Shown one piece after another: positions 33,247 through 43,535 of a stretch of 64,000 nt of DNA. The translations under genes were made by a program, and so were the position numbers. Origin of the DNA: Diplonema japonicum (taxonomy: Eukaryota; Euglenozoa; Diplonemea; Diplonemida; Diplonemidae); NCBI GenBank assembly GCA_964019335.1, contig OZ025676.1:496001-560000 (forward strand). Reading direction: 5' to 3'. The notes beneath the pieces were generated by a model, which did not search any database, had not been told where the DNA came from, and saw only the letters and a list, made by a program, of their open reading frames with translations. Every line of letters begins with the position of its first letter. Position 1 is the first letter of the stretch.

Positions 33247-34533
33247 TCTCAAAAAAGAAACGAATTGTAAATGGATAGGGGTATGCTTTTTTTTTCTTTT
33301 TTTTTTTTCTCTCTTCCAACATATTGTTTTGCAAACATCGCGGGGGAAGAAACTCGAAGTAAAAGAGCCCTCCACATGAAGCGCCTTTTGTGGTGTGAGT
33401 TTGTAAAAAAAAAAAAAAAAAAAAAAAAAGGAAAAAAAAATTGGGAACTTCTGTACCTCTTCAGGCGAGAAAAAAAAAGGAGGGAAGAGATAGTTCAAAG
33501 CAGTGTTGCGGAAGGTTGAGGTTCCCTTCATCGCCGCTAAGTCATGTGCTACATGCTTTATTACTCTAAGATCTATTCTGGGGGTCTTTTGTAAGTTTCT
33601 TTTTTTGTTTAATTGGAATACAGTGAAGCCATTTCTTTTTTTTATATTTTTTAATTTTTCTTTTCTTTTTTTATATTTTTTAATTTTTCTTTTCTTTTTT
33701 TTTTTACTGCCCATATCCTCCTTATCGTTAGATTGGGACAGAAACGGGGGGGGGGGGGGGGGGGGTAACCGATGAATAGAAAAAAAAAGAAAATTAAATT
33801 GAGACATTCTGTTTTTTCTTCTCTTTTTTTTTTCTTCTAATATTAAATTTCTCGTAATTACACAATACAAAAGAAAAACAAATGGGGCACTGGTTGCAAC
33901 TATTTGGCGTTAAGTGTGCAAGCGTGGTGGAAGAATTTTTTTCCTTTTTGTAGTAAAATCGAACGCACAACCTTGAAGGGAGGCTTTGAAAAAAAAAGAA
34001 ATGCCATGCTCTCCCTGTCCACAATTGTGTTTATTTTGATGCTACTCGCTTTTTTCTTTTTTTTTTAAATTCATTTTCAAGCTGCTTTCTCTTGAAAATC
34101 TCAAAGGTTGGCCTCAGGAAGGCATGGTGCTGTGGGCATACCGCCTGAAGCAATCGAGTGTCTTCTACTCTTTTGTGTAAAAAAGTTCTTTCGAAAAGCA
34201 GCTTGTCAGTAAATTTAAAAAAAAAAAAAAAAAAAGAGACATTTAAGGGTACCTGCGGTATGTGGCAGGACGCCTGAAAAAAAAAAAAAAAATGATGTTA
34301 TTTTTTATGAAGAAAATATCAGCCAGATTTCACTTTGTTTGGCGTCATTTTTTTTTTTCCTTTCCATCTCGCTGAACGCGGCCGCTATTAAGTGGCGTTG
34401 AAACAGGAAAAGGGGGAAGGGATAAGGAGAGAGAGAGGATACATGGGAAAAGAAAAGAAAAAAAAAAATCCTATCCTTATTCTCTTTTTTTTTTTCTTCT
34501 TTTTTTTTCTATAAAATTATGTTCCAGTAAATA
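33247..34533. other. 1.3-kb intergenic region with a diverged repeat copy and a structured inverted repeat
   Basis: Homopolymer runs, including an 18-G run at about 33748-33765 and a tandem duplicated AT/CT segment (33636-33700). A diverged piece of the repeat family seen at 53951 and 54937 occurs near 33882-33925 (ATGGGG...TTGCAAC...GGCGTTAAG.GTGCAA). A 12-bp inverted repeat spans 34078-34205. No protein gene recognised. Confidence 0.45.
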
Positions 34534-35637
34534 TTATCGACAGCTTCGCACACCACGAATAGCAAAGGTCCCGTGAATAGGCCTGTGGTCGCTCGCTGTG
34601 ACATCTGGATCGTCGCTGTAGTTTAAACAAACGGTCGGCAAGTACGTCACTTGGGGAGGAAGCGGCGGGGTCTTCGACCCGCTCTTCTTCCCCACACAAC
34701 TATGACATTTCAAACCGGATTTTCTAAACTTTCCCTTATCGAGTTCACAATGCAAATTACACACCACGCACCGCCTGGGCCTTCCTGCAACAAGCAGATC
34801 CACGTCAGGATCGCCAATTGCGTACAAAATCCTGTCGCAATACGCCGGGGATCGTTTTTCGGAATATTCCCCTCTGGCACCTTTTAAACACTTGTATGTT
34901 GGGTCCCATGTTATCATTGGTTCGGTGAAGCCTGCGAATACCTTCCCATCACGCATTTCAGCGTGGAGTTGGTCGTACTTCTGCATAAGCTCAGTTTTAC
35001 ATGGTGAAGCTATTGAACCGACCACCTCATGGCGGGGCATGTCGAGCCGGTAGTTGAGATCGCCGAACCAGAACACAGAATCATGTGACATTAATTTTTG
35101 GGGGAGCTGGGAGAACAGAGAGAGGTTTGCAATCCTGTCGTGGTCCTTCTTCCTGCGGTTTACCTCGGATTGGTGAGCAGCAAGATGCGCGTTTATAAAG
35201 CAAAACGATTTACCTTCGAACTTAAACCGCCCACACACCGCACCCTTGTTCCCAAAAGAATTGAAAAAACCTGTCCGTGTTCTGCACACTTCAACATCGT
35301 ACATATAAGGGGCAAGCTCTTCAGCTACAAACATAAAGAGTCCGAGGCCCATTAGTTGATGGCAATCGAGGAGGGTGTACTGTACTCCTATGGTGGATTG
35401 CACGGTGCGGGTTAGGACTTGCTCCCATGCGCCGCTCCGTCTTGTTTTTTCTTGGATTAATGCCTTTGCGGACATATCTAGTTCCTGCAGCCCTATGATG
35501 ATCACACCTGGGAGCTCTTCGGCAATGGGGTTCAGCCATTCTCGCAAACCTTCTTTGTTGACCTTTTCAGGGTTCACTTCTGCAACGTTCCAGGAGCATA
35601 CCCTCACTACCAGGCTATCCGCGGAGGTAGGAGGCAT
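34534..35637 (-). CDS. inositol polyphosphate 5-phosphatase with Cys-rich insert
   Basis: Single exon, 367 aa, ATG at 35637. All IPPc motifs are in order: CSWNVAEVNP, GLQELDM (metal-binding Glu), NKGAVCGRF, FINAHLAAH, FWFGDLNYRLD, RSPAYCDRILY and SDHRPIHGTF. The enzyme family removes the 5-phosphate of phosphoinositides or soluble inositol phosphates. Between the CDRIL and SDHRP motifs lies an insert with CVVCNLHC and KCHSC (two CxxC-type pairs about 17 residues apart), which looks like a small zinc ribbon. There is no membrane segment or other partner domain, so it is close to a minimal catalytic domain. A second, longer paralogue sits at 59702-61257. Confidence 0.9.
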   Translation of the reverse strand: MPPTSADSLVVRVCSWNVAEVNPEKVNKEGLREWLNPIAEELPGVIIIGLQELDMSAKALIQEKTRRSGAWEQVLTRTVQSTIGVQYTLLDCHQLMGLGLFMFVAEELAPYMYDVEVCRTRTGFFNSFGNKGAVCGRFKFEGKSFCFINAHLAAHQSEVNRRKKDHDRIANLSLFSQLPQKLMSHDSVFWFGDLNYRLDMPRHEVVGSIASPCKTELMQKYDQLHAEMRDGKVFAGFTEPMITWDPTYKCLKGARGEYSEKRSPAYCDRILYAIGDPDVDLLVAGRPRRCVVCNLHCELDKGKFRKSGLKCHSCVGKKSGSKTPPLPPQVTYLPTVCLNYSDDPDVTASDHRPIHGTFAIRGVRSCR

Positions 35638-36104
35638 GGTGTGGTGTTTTTTTTTTTTTTTTTTTTTTTTTCCCCTTCCCCACTACTTTTTTGTTTGTTG
35701 ATTTGTTATAAAAAAGGAGGGGTTTCTTTTTAAAAAAAAAGTCACACATTTGTGTTTTTTTCCCCCCCTCCCCCCTTTCATTCCTCATTTTTTTGAAGGG
35801 GGAAAGGGGGGGGGGGGGGGGGCAGCGAAGGGGGAAAACACTGTTACTACAGGAGTAAAAATAGAGGGGGGGGTAAACATTTTTTTAAAACTTTCCCCTC
35901 CTTTTTTTTGATTTCCTTTTTTTTTCCCTTCTTCTTTTCTCTTCCTTTTTTCTTTTTTTTTTTGCTCCCCCCACAGCGGATCGGATCAACTCAGAAAATT
36001 GAGAGCAGGACTGAAAACACAAAAACATTTTTTTTTTTGTTAGTCTTGTGCTTTCGCGCTCACCAACTGAAGAGGTTAAAAAAAAAAAAAAAAAAGGGAG
36101 GAGA

Positions 36105-36147
<43 letters not shown>

Positions 36148-36187
36148 AATGATTTTTTTTTCTTCTCCCTTTTCCTTCCCTCACACC
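35638..36187. other. intergenic spacer, homopolymer-rich
   Basis: T, A, G and C runs (including about 28 T at 35647 and about 34 A at 36111). A short complex patch at 35985-36075 has no coding-like frame and no recognised RNA. Confidence 0.5.
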
Positions 36188-37674
36188 CTAAAAATCATCC
36201 TTGGAAATAAATTCCCCCTTGTGCTCTGATTGTTTCAATTCATCGACATTAGGGCCCAAAACACACTCCTTAAGTGTGGTTCTAGGCGGGATCACACACC
36301 CACTGCCGATGATACAGTTTTGTATTACGCAACCTGAACCAATTTTCACGTTGTGCATGACAACCGACTGCGAAACACGGGCCTGCGTATCAATAGCAAC
36401 ATTGTTGCCAACCACAGTGGCCTTGACCACCACACCTTCAGCAGGCTGGTACCCAGTTCCTATCAGCGACGGTGCGGAGACAGACACCTTGGAAGGGAAC
36501 TTCCCTTCCTTCGAAGGCTTCATCCAATTTTCTTGCAGTTCGTTGGAGATTGTTTCCCACTCAGGGCATGAGCCTTCCTTCCCTTGCGACGCGCATTTGG
36601 CAAGCTCCTTGTTCGCTTCATGGTATGTACTATTTATTTTATTTTTTTTTTTTCAAAAACATACCTTAAATGATTAACCCTTGTAAGATATTCCCCAGGC
36701 AGTGTCTTATCCCCAAGCCTTTTGATGGTTGTCGGGTCAAGAGCAACCTTCCCACCGTTGTCAGCAATATACGCGTACACCCTGACAGGATCGTAAAACA
36801 CACTAGTAGGTGAACCGTGTACTTTTGAACCGAAATCGGTTTCGGTGAACACGGGAGGAAAGGGCGGTGGAGTGCTTGTAGTAAGAGCAGGCTGAGAAGG
36901 CGGAGGGATAGGTAAGTCCCCCCAGCTCCCGTCTGGCTTTTGCCTGCGAAACTGTTGTGCAGCAAGGACAGGGAGAAGCTCGTGCTTCAACGAGGTAAGC
37001 GTCTTCTTGTGCTTAAGAAGCTCGAACACCCAGTTGGAAAACACATACACATGGGAATCGATTAACGACGTCGTCAGTTTCATATTCGGCCTCCTCGTCA
37101 AGTACGCCTTCTTCATCTTAACATCAGATAGTTCCGCAGAACTTGCGAACAACGTCACTCTAGAATCCTCTTCCAACCCTACGAATTCCGTTAAATGGCG
37201 TTCTTTGGCAGCGGTTTTATCCTTGCTGTCGGGTAGCTTTTTATGCTTCATTAAAATAGTGGCTGTGGCTGCCTTGCGCCGGTGGTACGCTAGAATGTCA
37301 GATAGAGGTATGTTGGTTATTGTGTCGCAAGAAACAACAATTACACTGCCTAGTACTTTGTCGGCCACTGCTTTGAGAGCTTGTGCTGTGTCGGCATCGT
37401 CTGGAACTGAGATAAATTGAGGATCGGACCCTGTGGAGCCGCCGGCTTTGTTGAACCAAGCTCCTATTTCATCCTGGCTCGTTTCTGTGGTGATTACAAT
37501 AGGTTTGGAGTAGCCTCCGGCCGACAGCCATCTCAGGGAGTACCATAGCATTGCGTGGTTGCCAACCGGTAGAAGTGCCTTTACATGGCCGTGTGTCAGA
37601 GGGCTGAGTCTTGTCCCTTCACCTCCGGCCAGGACTACTGCGGTGAATTCATTTGCTTCTTTGTTTATTGACAT
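36188..37674 (-). CDS. EIF2B3: translation initiation factor eIF2B subunit gamma
   Basis: Exons 37674-36665 and 36629-36188; 483 aa, total divisible by three. The N-terminus is a nucleotidyltransferase-like domain (VVLAGGEGTRLSPLT, KALLPVGNHAMLWY) with the wording typical of eIF2B-gamma. The C-terminus is a left-handed beta-helix of hexapeptide repeats (VVGNNVAIDTQARVSQSVVM, VKIGSGCVIQNCIIGSGCVI). eIF2B is the guanine-nucleotide exchange factor that recharges eIF2 with GTP; gamma and epsilon form its catalytic pair. The 35-bp intron (36630-36664) is among the shortest here: GTATG, a long A run and ATAG at its end. Without removing it the frame stops just before the beta-helix. Confidence 0.9.
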
Positions 37675-37844
37675 ATTTTTTTTCTTTTTTTTTTTCCCCC
37701 CTCTTTCTTCTCCCCTCCTCCTTTTTTTTTTGTTGTCGTTTTTAGTTGTTATGGTTTTTTTTTGAGGGGGGGTAAAAAAAGAGAGGAAAAAAAAAAAAGG
37801 ATGGGAAAAAAAAAAACGGGAATTTTTTTTTTGTTCTTGTTTCC

Positions 37845-37886
<42 letters not shown>

Positions 37887-38546
37887 AAAGGAAAAGGGGG
37901 TGAGGGGGGGGGAAAGGAAGAAGTAAAGGGTTTTGATAGTAATTTTTTTGTTCGTTTTTTTTTTTTTTCCCTAAGAATTTCACAAACTGATTTCTAATGC
38001 CAGCCAAACTTTTTTTCTAGTCTTTACGGTATGTACTGCGCAGTTTTTTTCCCCCTTTTTTTTTTCTTTTTTTTTTTTGTGCCAGAGTCGGGCTCTTCTT
38101 CGTTCAGTCCGGCAGGGCTGAAAAGAAGAAAGAAAAAAAAAAAGAAGAGAAAAAAAAAAAGCACAGACTGTTTCAGACTGAGGTGAACCAGATGTGCGAT
38201 TTCCCCTTTCTTTTTTTCCAGATCTTAAAAAAAAAGAAGAAAAAAAAAAGAAAAAGAAAAACAACGAGGAGAAAAGGGGCCTTCCGGTGTAAGTCAGCCA
38301 TCTCAATGAGTGAGGAAAAAAAATAAAATCTTTTTTTTAAACAATGAGACACAGGCCCGGTGCACATGAAGGAAGGTATGCGCCTTGATATGACAGATTG
38401 CAAAGAAAAAAAAAAAACCCTCCTTTTTTCATGTTTTCTTTTCTCCTAAAGGTGCAAAATCCTAATCCGAGAAGATAAAAAAAAAAAAAAATGGCAAGAA
38501 GGAAAAGGGAGAGAGTAAATGGTTAGAAGAAGAGATCGACATCAAC

Positions 38547-38591
<45 letters not shown>

Positions 38592-41500
38592 AAAGCAGAT
38601 ATTTATGTTCTTTCCCCCTGGGTGGCGAGGATGGGGACGAGAAAGCAAAAAAAGATTCTTTCGTTTCTCCGACCTCTATTCTATCTCTTTTTTTCTTCTT
38701 CTTTTTTTGTTGACGAAGAACATTGTGTGTTATGCTTTTTTTGTCCCGCCTCTTTTTTTTTTTTTTTTCCCGTTGTGTGGGGGAAAAAAGATAAAAAAGG
38801 GGGGTGGTGGGGAGTAGAAGCAAAAAAAAAAGTAAAAAAGAAAAAAAAGAAAAAAAAAAGGGAATATGACAATAGTGGAACCCAGCAAAATGCGGGTGAT
38901 CAAATCAACTAAAAAAAAAAAAAAAAAAAAAAAAATCACTGATGTGGGGAACACGGAAAAGAAAAAAAGAAGCAAATGCAAATCCTTTCCTTAATTATTT
39001 CTGTTTTTTTTTATCTTCTGCACCCCCCTTTTTTCCCCCTTTGCTTTTTGTTAATACATCAACACTAGCCTTCGTGGTGGGGGGGGGGGGGGGGGGACAA
39101 GAATACTGTATCTATTCCCCCCTTTTTTTTGCCTTCAATCAAATTTAAAAAAATGGGGAATAACAAAAAAAAAAAAAGAAAAATGGAGAGAAAAGATGCA
39201 CAAGCTAGTGGGAATAATCCTTTTATTCTCATGCATGCATCTTTACCATATTCCTTTTTTTTTTTTCCCTTGGCTACCGCCATCGAAGAAGCTGCCGCGC
39301 AACTCATTTTGTAACTACTTTAGTATTTCTTTTTGTTTTTTTCTTCACTCAAGGGGGGGGGGGGGTCAAAATCCAATGTCTAAAATGCTTCAGCGACAAA
39401 AGATGGAAGAAAAAAAAAGATGTGGGACCGTGCAGAGTTTTTTTTTTTTTTTTTGTATTTGGCAGGTCTGTATCGAACAAGGAAAATGGGGGTATTCTAC
39501 TGCATTTTTTTTTAAACAGTATTTCAAAAGTTAACAGTTGATAGGATACGCCATCATTTGTATTTCTCTTTTTTTTTTTTTTTTTGTTCTCAATTTTTTT
39601 TTCTTGCAAAAAAAATCGGAGTGGTCAAATAAAGTCTAGTGCGAATTGCGGAAATTCGTATTGAGCCCGATCGGCACCAGATTTAACCCAACAACCCGGT
39701 TTTTTGTACGAAAAAAAAAAAAAAAAAAAGTGGACTGAATTCTTTTTTTGTCATGGAGGGTGAATTTATATTTCTTCTTCATCTTTTTTTTCTTTTTTAC
39801 TCCCTTGGATACAGAAGAAAGAAAAAAATAATAAAAAAAAGTATGTAATTCTTCCCACTTTTTGAGAACAAGCAAGTGGCTTGGAGGCTTTTTTTTTTTC
39901 TTTTCTTCCCTCAAGTGCGATACCTTTTCTTTTTTTTTTACTCTTTTTTTCTTCCCCGTGTTAGCAGAATAAAAAAAATAAAATCTCTGTTTTTTTTAAA
40001 CTGAAATGGAGAGAGTCAATTCGGGGAAGAAAAAAAAGGGGGGGGAACAGAGGGGGGGGGGCATAAAATTAGCATAAAAAATGCATGGGGGTTTTTTTTT
40101 TCACTGCCCCTGGCTAACCAGCAGCATCGAAGTGGATATTTCTTTGTTTCCCCAGAGTTGCTTATGCAGTAAAAAGGAACTTTGAGTTTTTTTTATCACC
40201 CCCCCCGGGTAACGAAGAAAAGAGAGCTTTGTTTCTTCCTTCTTCTTTCTTTCTCTCCCTTTGCTTTTAACAGAAAAAAAAACAAATTCTTCTTTTGCTC
40301 AAACACACGATCCACGCTCCAGATGACCATGAGGGGGGGGGGGGGGGGGGGGTAAAGACAACGTGACAGCCCCCACACGTTTTTGTTTTCATTCTTCTTT
40401 TTTTTTTTCGCATACCAAAAATCCACTACAGATCTCGGTTCTTCTTCTTTTTTTTTTTTTTTTTTTTTTTAAACAGAGAGAGAGTGCCGTAATTCTACTA
40501 AATGTGTGAGATACAGCTTTTCCCAAATGGAGAGAGTAAGAAAAAAAAAAAAAAAGAAAAAAAACGCCAGTTGGAGTAGGGCCTCCTTTACTGCCGGGGG
40601 GGAGAGAGAAATGGAAAACGAGAATAAAAAATTATTTTTTTCTGCACCGTGATAATTCCAAATGCGCTGTTTTGGTGAGAGCTAAGATGTGGGGAAAAAA
40701 AAGGAAAAAAAAAGAGGGGAGCAGGGGATCCATGTATATTTTTTTTTGTACCAAAAGTACGGAAGTCAACTAGGAAGTTTCGGATTGCGATTTTTTTTTT
40801 TTCAATAATAGAGAGAGCAAGGAAAAAAGAAAAAAGAAGAAAAAAAAAAACCACTTCTAATCAATCAGCTCCACCTGTCATTAATAATAGATAGTTTTTT
40901 TGTTTTTTTCTTTTTTTTTCCAGGGGGGGAAAAAAAAAACTGATTCCGATATCCAACCAAATTGATTTTTCCATACTTTTTTTTTTTGATTACTCGTTCT
41001 TTTTTTTTTCCCCTTCACCACCTTTGCTATTTTTTTTTTCTTTTGGTTTGCCTTTCCTCATTATCTTCCCAATCAAACTGAGGGGAAAAAAAAGAAGGAA
41101 AAAAAAAAAGAAGAAGAAGACAGCGCAAAAATTTCGCGTTTTTTTAAGGCTTCATTATTGTTAAGAATGGTATGTCTCCTTTACGTCCTCTTTTCATTTT
41201 TTTTTCTTAACCAGATAGGGTATAGACTACGCAAATACCCGATTTTTGTTAAATTTTTTTATGAAAAAAACAAAAATAAAAAAGACGAAAAACCCAGGAC
41301 CCTACCGCGGATAAAAATTAGGATTTTTTTTTTTAAATTCTCCTTTGTTTTATTCCCATAATTTCCCTCATTCTATATATTTTTTTTTCTTTTCCTACAT
41401 AGAAATGAGGGAGGGGAGGCAGACAAGAAGATGTCAATTTTTTTTTTTTTTTTTTTTTTTTCGCCTGTGCGTGGACACGCAAGCACAGGCAGGCAAGGAA

Positions 41501-42668
41501 TAAGGCTTTTTTTTTTTTCCCTTTGTCAACAAAAAAAACTCAAAGGAGGAGCGAAGAAAAAAAAATAATAAGAAAAATCCCACGCACAAATAAATAATAA
41601 TATAAAAAAAAAAAGCGGGAGAGGTGGGACGATATCCCCCGTTTTTTTTTTTTTTTTTTTTTTTTTCCATTCTTGAAAAGTAGGGCAGGCCGAGACTAAC
41701 ATCCCAAAAGGCCGCCACTTCAAAAAAAAAAAAAAAAAAAAGAAGAAAATCCACCTTATTTTCATCTTCTCTTCTTTTGACTGAGAAGGTGAAAATAAAA
41801 TTATTTTTAACGCCACATACAAGTACAAAAACTCGCTCGAGACTTCAAATAAGAAAAAGAAGAAGAAAAAAAAAAGGAGGAGGGAAGAAAGAAGAAGAAG
41901 GGAGGGGGAAAAAAATGAAGAAAAAAAAATCTAAGGGCTTCCCAGTTAGAAATACCCTTAGAAAAGAAATGGAGAGAGTATGTGTGAAAGTGGGAGAGAG
42001 TCAAAAAGGGACGGCGGTGTGAGAGGCAGACCGGATCAAACTAGGGAACAGACATCCATAGTTGAAAAGAAGGTGCTGGTATCAGAAAGTAAAAGCACCT
42101 TTTCCCTTTTTTTTTTTCCCCTTCTCATTCTTCTTCCTTCTCCCCCCTCCTTTTTTTTTAGATTTTCTTCTCGTTGTTTTGTTCGTTTTTTTCTTCTTTT
42201 TTTCATTATTTAAGGGGGGTAAGGGAGCAGTACCGGTGGACAATAAAAAATGAGGAATAGGGGGGGAAATTGAACATTGGGAATTAGAAATTTACTTTTT
42301 TTTTTTTTTTTTTTTTTCCCTGTCGGCTTTGCGGGTTCCCGCTCACCTCCTAGGGAGATAGGATATAAAAAAAAAAAGAAAAAAAAGAAAAGATAAAAAA
42401 AAGCGCATTGTTTGGAGAAAAAAAAAAAGAAAAAAAAAAGAGGTGGAAAGCAGTTTTTTTTTTTTTTTTTTTTTCTTGTGTAGGTTTCCTTCCTTTTTTT
42501 TCTTTTCGTCCCCTCTCTTTTTCTTTTTTTTTTATAAAAAAACTGGGAGACAGAACGAAAAAAAAAAGAGAAAAAAAAAAAAAGAAAAAAAAAATAACAA
42601 CCCCATTTCCATCACCCCCCTCTTTTATATCTGTCAACACGATCTCCCACCACCCGAGATTGAGGCCC
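37675..42668. other. 5-kb gene desert dominated by homopolymer runs
   Basis: The largest gene-free stretch. It consists of A, T, G and C runs and GA microsatellite (37843-37878) with short unique patches (for example 38080-38130, 38340-38400, 39270-39320, 39620-39710, 40100-40180, 42300-42360). The phrase AATGGAGAGAGT recurs (near 40005, 40528 and 41969). One patch (39280-39312, minus) encodes MSCAAASSMAVAK after an ATG but leads into a poly-A run, so it could be a first exon or nothing. No RNA gene was recognised. Confidence 0.5.
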
Positions 42669-43409
42669 CTATTGCCCGAAACCATTGGTCTGACCGATTT
42701 GTGGAATCAGCATGAGGAGAGCATATTGGGGGTGGATGGGATTCTGTTGCTGTTGTAATTGAGGGAGGGTCATGGGAAATGGTTGACCACCTAGCATAAA
42801 AGGGTTAGTTTGCTGTTGGGTCTTCTTGATTGTGGGCAGCTTACGGGTGGGAGATGTTGGCGAAGTTGGAGTTGCGGCCTTTACAGCCTGCTGCTTCCCC
42901 CCATTCTGCGAACGATGTGTCCCTGCTAGCAACTCTTTCAGCTCCGTCTCGCTGCAGAGCCTGGGCTCTGGTGCTTTGTAGTCAATACCTTTCTTCAAAA
43001 GCTGTGCTTGCTTATCCTTCACCTTGCCAAGGTGTCGGCCGCCTTCGAAATGGATTACAGACTGCCTTTCGCTGTTCAGGACCATCTTACACGTCTCGCA
43101 GTACCAGTGTTTTACCTTTTTCTTCGGTTCTTCCTTAACGTTGGCTCTTGGGATTTTACAGACCTGTCCCTCCACGCATTTCCACTCCCCGTCCACCTCC
43201 TCCAGGTAGTCCACAGCCCTCTTCCTGTTGTGCACGGTGCACACCTTGAACTCTATCTTTTCCTTGTCGGCGTCGCTGACTGACGAGCATGACCTGGAGC
43301 TCTCCCTCTCAGCATCATCGACCTTCCCAAGCAGCTCCGCTAGGTTGTTGATGAGACACTCGTCCACCTCCTCGTCGTGCACGGGCATAGTGTCGAAGTG
43401 TGTGTGCAT
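42669..43409 (-). CDS. U1/matrin-type C2H2 zinc-finger protein
   Basis: Single exon, 246 aa, ATG at 43409 directly after a CCATATCCACAG acceptor-like sequence. A U1-type finger lies in the middle: WYCETC...VIHFEGGRH, spacing C-x2-C-x12-H-x5-H, the kind that binds RNA or double-stranded RNA in splicing and snRNP proteins. Before it is a second Cys/His cluster (CTVHNRKRAVDYLEEVDGEW then C-x5-C) that resembles a short CxxH...C...C motif I associate with protist RNA-binding proteins; this is from memory and untested. The C-terminal 80 residues are Pro/Gln/Thr-rich and disordered. Probable role in RNA processing. Confidence 0.8.
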   Translation of the reverse strand: MHTHFDTMPVHDEEVDECLINNLAELLGKVDDAERESSRSCSSVSDADKEKIEFKVCTVHNRKRAVDYLEEVDGEWKCVEGQVCKIPRANVKEEPKKKVKHWYCETCKMVLNSERQSVIHFEGGRHLGKVKDKQAQLLKKGIDYKAPEPRLCSETELKELLAGTHRSQNGGKQQAVKAATPTSPTSPTRKLPTIKKTQQQTNPFMLGGQPFPMTLPQLQQQQNPIHPQYALLMLIPQIGQTNGFGQ

Positions 43410-43535
43410 TGCTGTGGATATGGAATGGGTGTTTCTGGAATTTAAAAAAAAAGGGGGGGGGCGGGAAAAGTTCTCAGCCAAAAAGAAGTTGCGGGGAAAA
43501 AAAAAAAGAAAGACTAACCTCAGAAGAAGGGTCTC

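Noticed and set aside
37675-38007. N-terminal extension of eIF2B-gamma
   Set aside because: Low-complexity Ser/Leu/Lys runs from microsatellites; the family start motif follows the ATG at 37674.
42350-42685. phenylalanine- or lysine-rich open frames throughout the spacers
   Set aside because: Produced by poly-A and poly-T runs; they have no complex sequence and occur in both strands and all frames.
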